Source: Bacteroidota bacterium
GTDB taxonomy: Bacteria > Bacteroidota > Bacteroidia > Bacteroidales > GCA-2748055
Length of the DNA stretch: 7,422 bases
Direction of reading: 5' to 3'
Assembly: GCA_030592605.1 (NCBI GenBank)
Contig: JAUVIT010000070.1
Span: 1-7,422, forward strand
Part shown: piece after piece, positions 7,023 through 7,422 of the stretch
Layout: the number at the start of each line of letters is the position of its first letter
How positions within the stretch are numbered: the stretch's first letter is position 1
The notes under the pieces: generated by a model
The model's database searches: none
What the model saw: the letters and a program-made list of their open reading frames with translations, nothing else
What the model was told of the DNA's origin: nothing
Translations under genes and position numbers: made by a program

Positions 7023-7247
7023 TCAGACAATATGTATTCTTTTTTTATCCATATGATCCTTTAAAGGAACAGAGGCATCATTGGCCGGAACACAGGTGTC
7101 CACTACAATATCGGCCAGTTCAAACAGGGTTTTTCCTGAGCTGTGGATTGGTTCACCATCTATTGAAAACAAGGCTCCTGAAAGTTTTGTGTCCCCCAAA
7201 TCAATACCAAGAACAGCTCTTTGCATGCTATCTATTGTTTTGACCAT
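7023..7247 (-). pseudogene. Chimeric remnant: ROK-kinase N-terminus fused to a SIS-domain fragment
   Basis: This frame of 74 codons looks like two broken genes joined in frame. Residues 10-34 match the start of a ROK-family sugar kinase (AVLGIDLGDTKLSGALF, then DGEPI), where the ATP-binding DxGGT is altered to DLGDT. From about residue 35 the sequence HSSGKTLFELADIVVDTCVP instead resembles the middle of SIS-domain phosphosugar-binding proteins (consensus like HSSGKKLYELADVVIDNCVP). It breaks off after DHMDK, where such proteins continue with a VGPASTI-type stretch. A full ROK protein has about 300 residues and a SIS protein about 240, so both are mostly missing. A deletion with endpoints near 7140-7150 would explain it. 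The assignment rests on motif recognition alone. A short functional peptide cannot be excluded, but the lost phosphate-loop glycine argues against it. Confidence 0.6.
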
Positions 7248-7349
7248 GGATAAAAATACAGTTTTTCATCATTCTCTGGCACTATTATTGAAACGAAGGA
7301 CCAGAATTATGCAGAACGCTTTCAATAAGTGTAATTCCAGGGAAATACC

Positions 7350-7397
7350 TAACTTTAGAAATTGCTGTTTAGGCTGCTACCTGAAACCCTAAAGTTA
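7350..7397. repeat. Inverted repeat able to form a two-part hairpin
   Basis: TAACTTTAG (7350-7358) and CTAAAGTTA (7389-7397) are perfect 9-base inverted repeats. Between them GTTTAGG (7367-7373) can pair with CCTGAAAC (7380-7387) with one bulged G, leaving a six-base loop. The full structure would be 16 base pairs with an asymmetric internal loop. There is no U tract, so it is not a standard terminator on either strand. It sits five bases before the possible + strand start codon at 7403. Confidence 0.45.
7390..7397 (-). promoter_or_regulatory. Possible promoter reading into the ROK-SIS remnant
   Basis: On the - strand TAACTTTA differs from the Bacteroidota -7 box TAnnTTTG at one base, and a TTTG lies 18 bases upstream (7416-7419), close to the normal 19. 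The implied leader before the ATG at 7247 is about 135 bases. Because the box is part of the inverted repeat, the same octamer also points the other way at 7350-7357, but without an upstream TTTG there. Confidence 0.25.
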
Positions 7398-7402
7398 AAC
7401 CG

Positions 7403-7422
7403 ATGAAGACTATTTCAAAACT
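7403..7422 (+). CDS. Possible start of a + strand gene cut by the window edge
   Basis: An ATG at 7403 opens a frame reading MKTISK before the window ends. The Lys-rich start is typical of a Bacteroidota signal peptide or cytoplasmic N-terminus, and it stands just behind an inverted repeat, divergent from the remnant on the other strand. Six codons are far too few to be sure that it is real or to name a product. Confidence 0.3.

Larger units (their letters stand above)
7248..7402. other. Divergent intergenic region
   Basis: No coding sequence is supported in these 155 bases between the ROK-SIS remnant (-) and the possible gene start at 7403 (+). It holds the inverted repeat and the candidate promoter box described separately; the rest (7248-7349) shows nothing I can name. 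Confidence 0.4.

Noticed and set aside
7057..7068. A perfect 12-base palindrome TCCTTTAAAGGA
   Set aside because: It lies inside the ROK-SIS remnant and is explained by the codons for Val-Pro-Leu-Lys-Asp; no second copy was seen.

Overview
The window looks like chromosomal DNA of a Bacteroidota bacterium. The evidence is a DUF4249 lipoprotein (a family essentially confined to that phylum), a YkuD_2-type L,D-transpeptidase, Tat-exported sugar enzymes of the kind common there, weak or absent Shine-Dalgarno sites, and one exact match to the Bacteroidota -7 promoter box TAnnTTTG upstream of the YcbB-like gene. No finer taxonomy can be supported. No rRNA, tRNA, CRISPR array, insertion sequence or phage gene was seen.

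Layout. Only the leftmost gene and a possible truncated start at the right edge lie on the + strand. At the left, a secreted YkuD_2 L,D-transpeptidase (169-852, +) runs head-on into a YcbB-like L,D-transpeptidase (849-2554, -). Their stop codons interlock in one TTAA. The YcbB-like gene is broken into two reading frames by a one-base shift near 1838-1841. To the right, all on the - strand, follow a DUF4249 surface lipoprotein (2625-3836), a Tat-exported sugar phosphate isomerase/epimerase-like TIM barrel (3897-4781), a Tat-exported Gfo/Idh/MocA oxidoreductase (4794-6290), a tyrosine-rich DUF4136-like lipoprotein (6341-6976) and a 74-codon remnant (7023-7247). The remnant appears to join the start of a ROK sugar kinase to the middle of a SIS-domain protein. 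At the right edge a possible + strand gene starts at 7403, directly behind an inverted repeat.

How the genes fit together. The two transpeptidases belong to different families but both would act on peptidoglycan in the periplasm, making 3-3 cross-links or attaching or trimming stem peptides. The oxidoreductase and TIM barrel are 12 bases apart and both carry twin-arginine signals, so they probably form a periplasmic sugar- or polyol-modifying pair. The lipoprotein upstream of them may share their transcript. The ROK/SIS remnant suggests that further sugar-metabolism genes once stood beside this cluster and were lost by deletion.

Most noteworthy: the ROK-SIS chimera, the frameshifted YcbB gene, the convergent transpeptidase pair, and a probable Glu-to-Gly change at a metal-ligand position of the TIM barrel. 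I found no convincing case for a wholly new defence or mobile system here.
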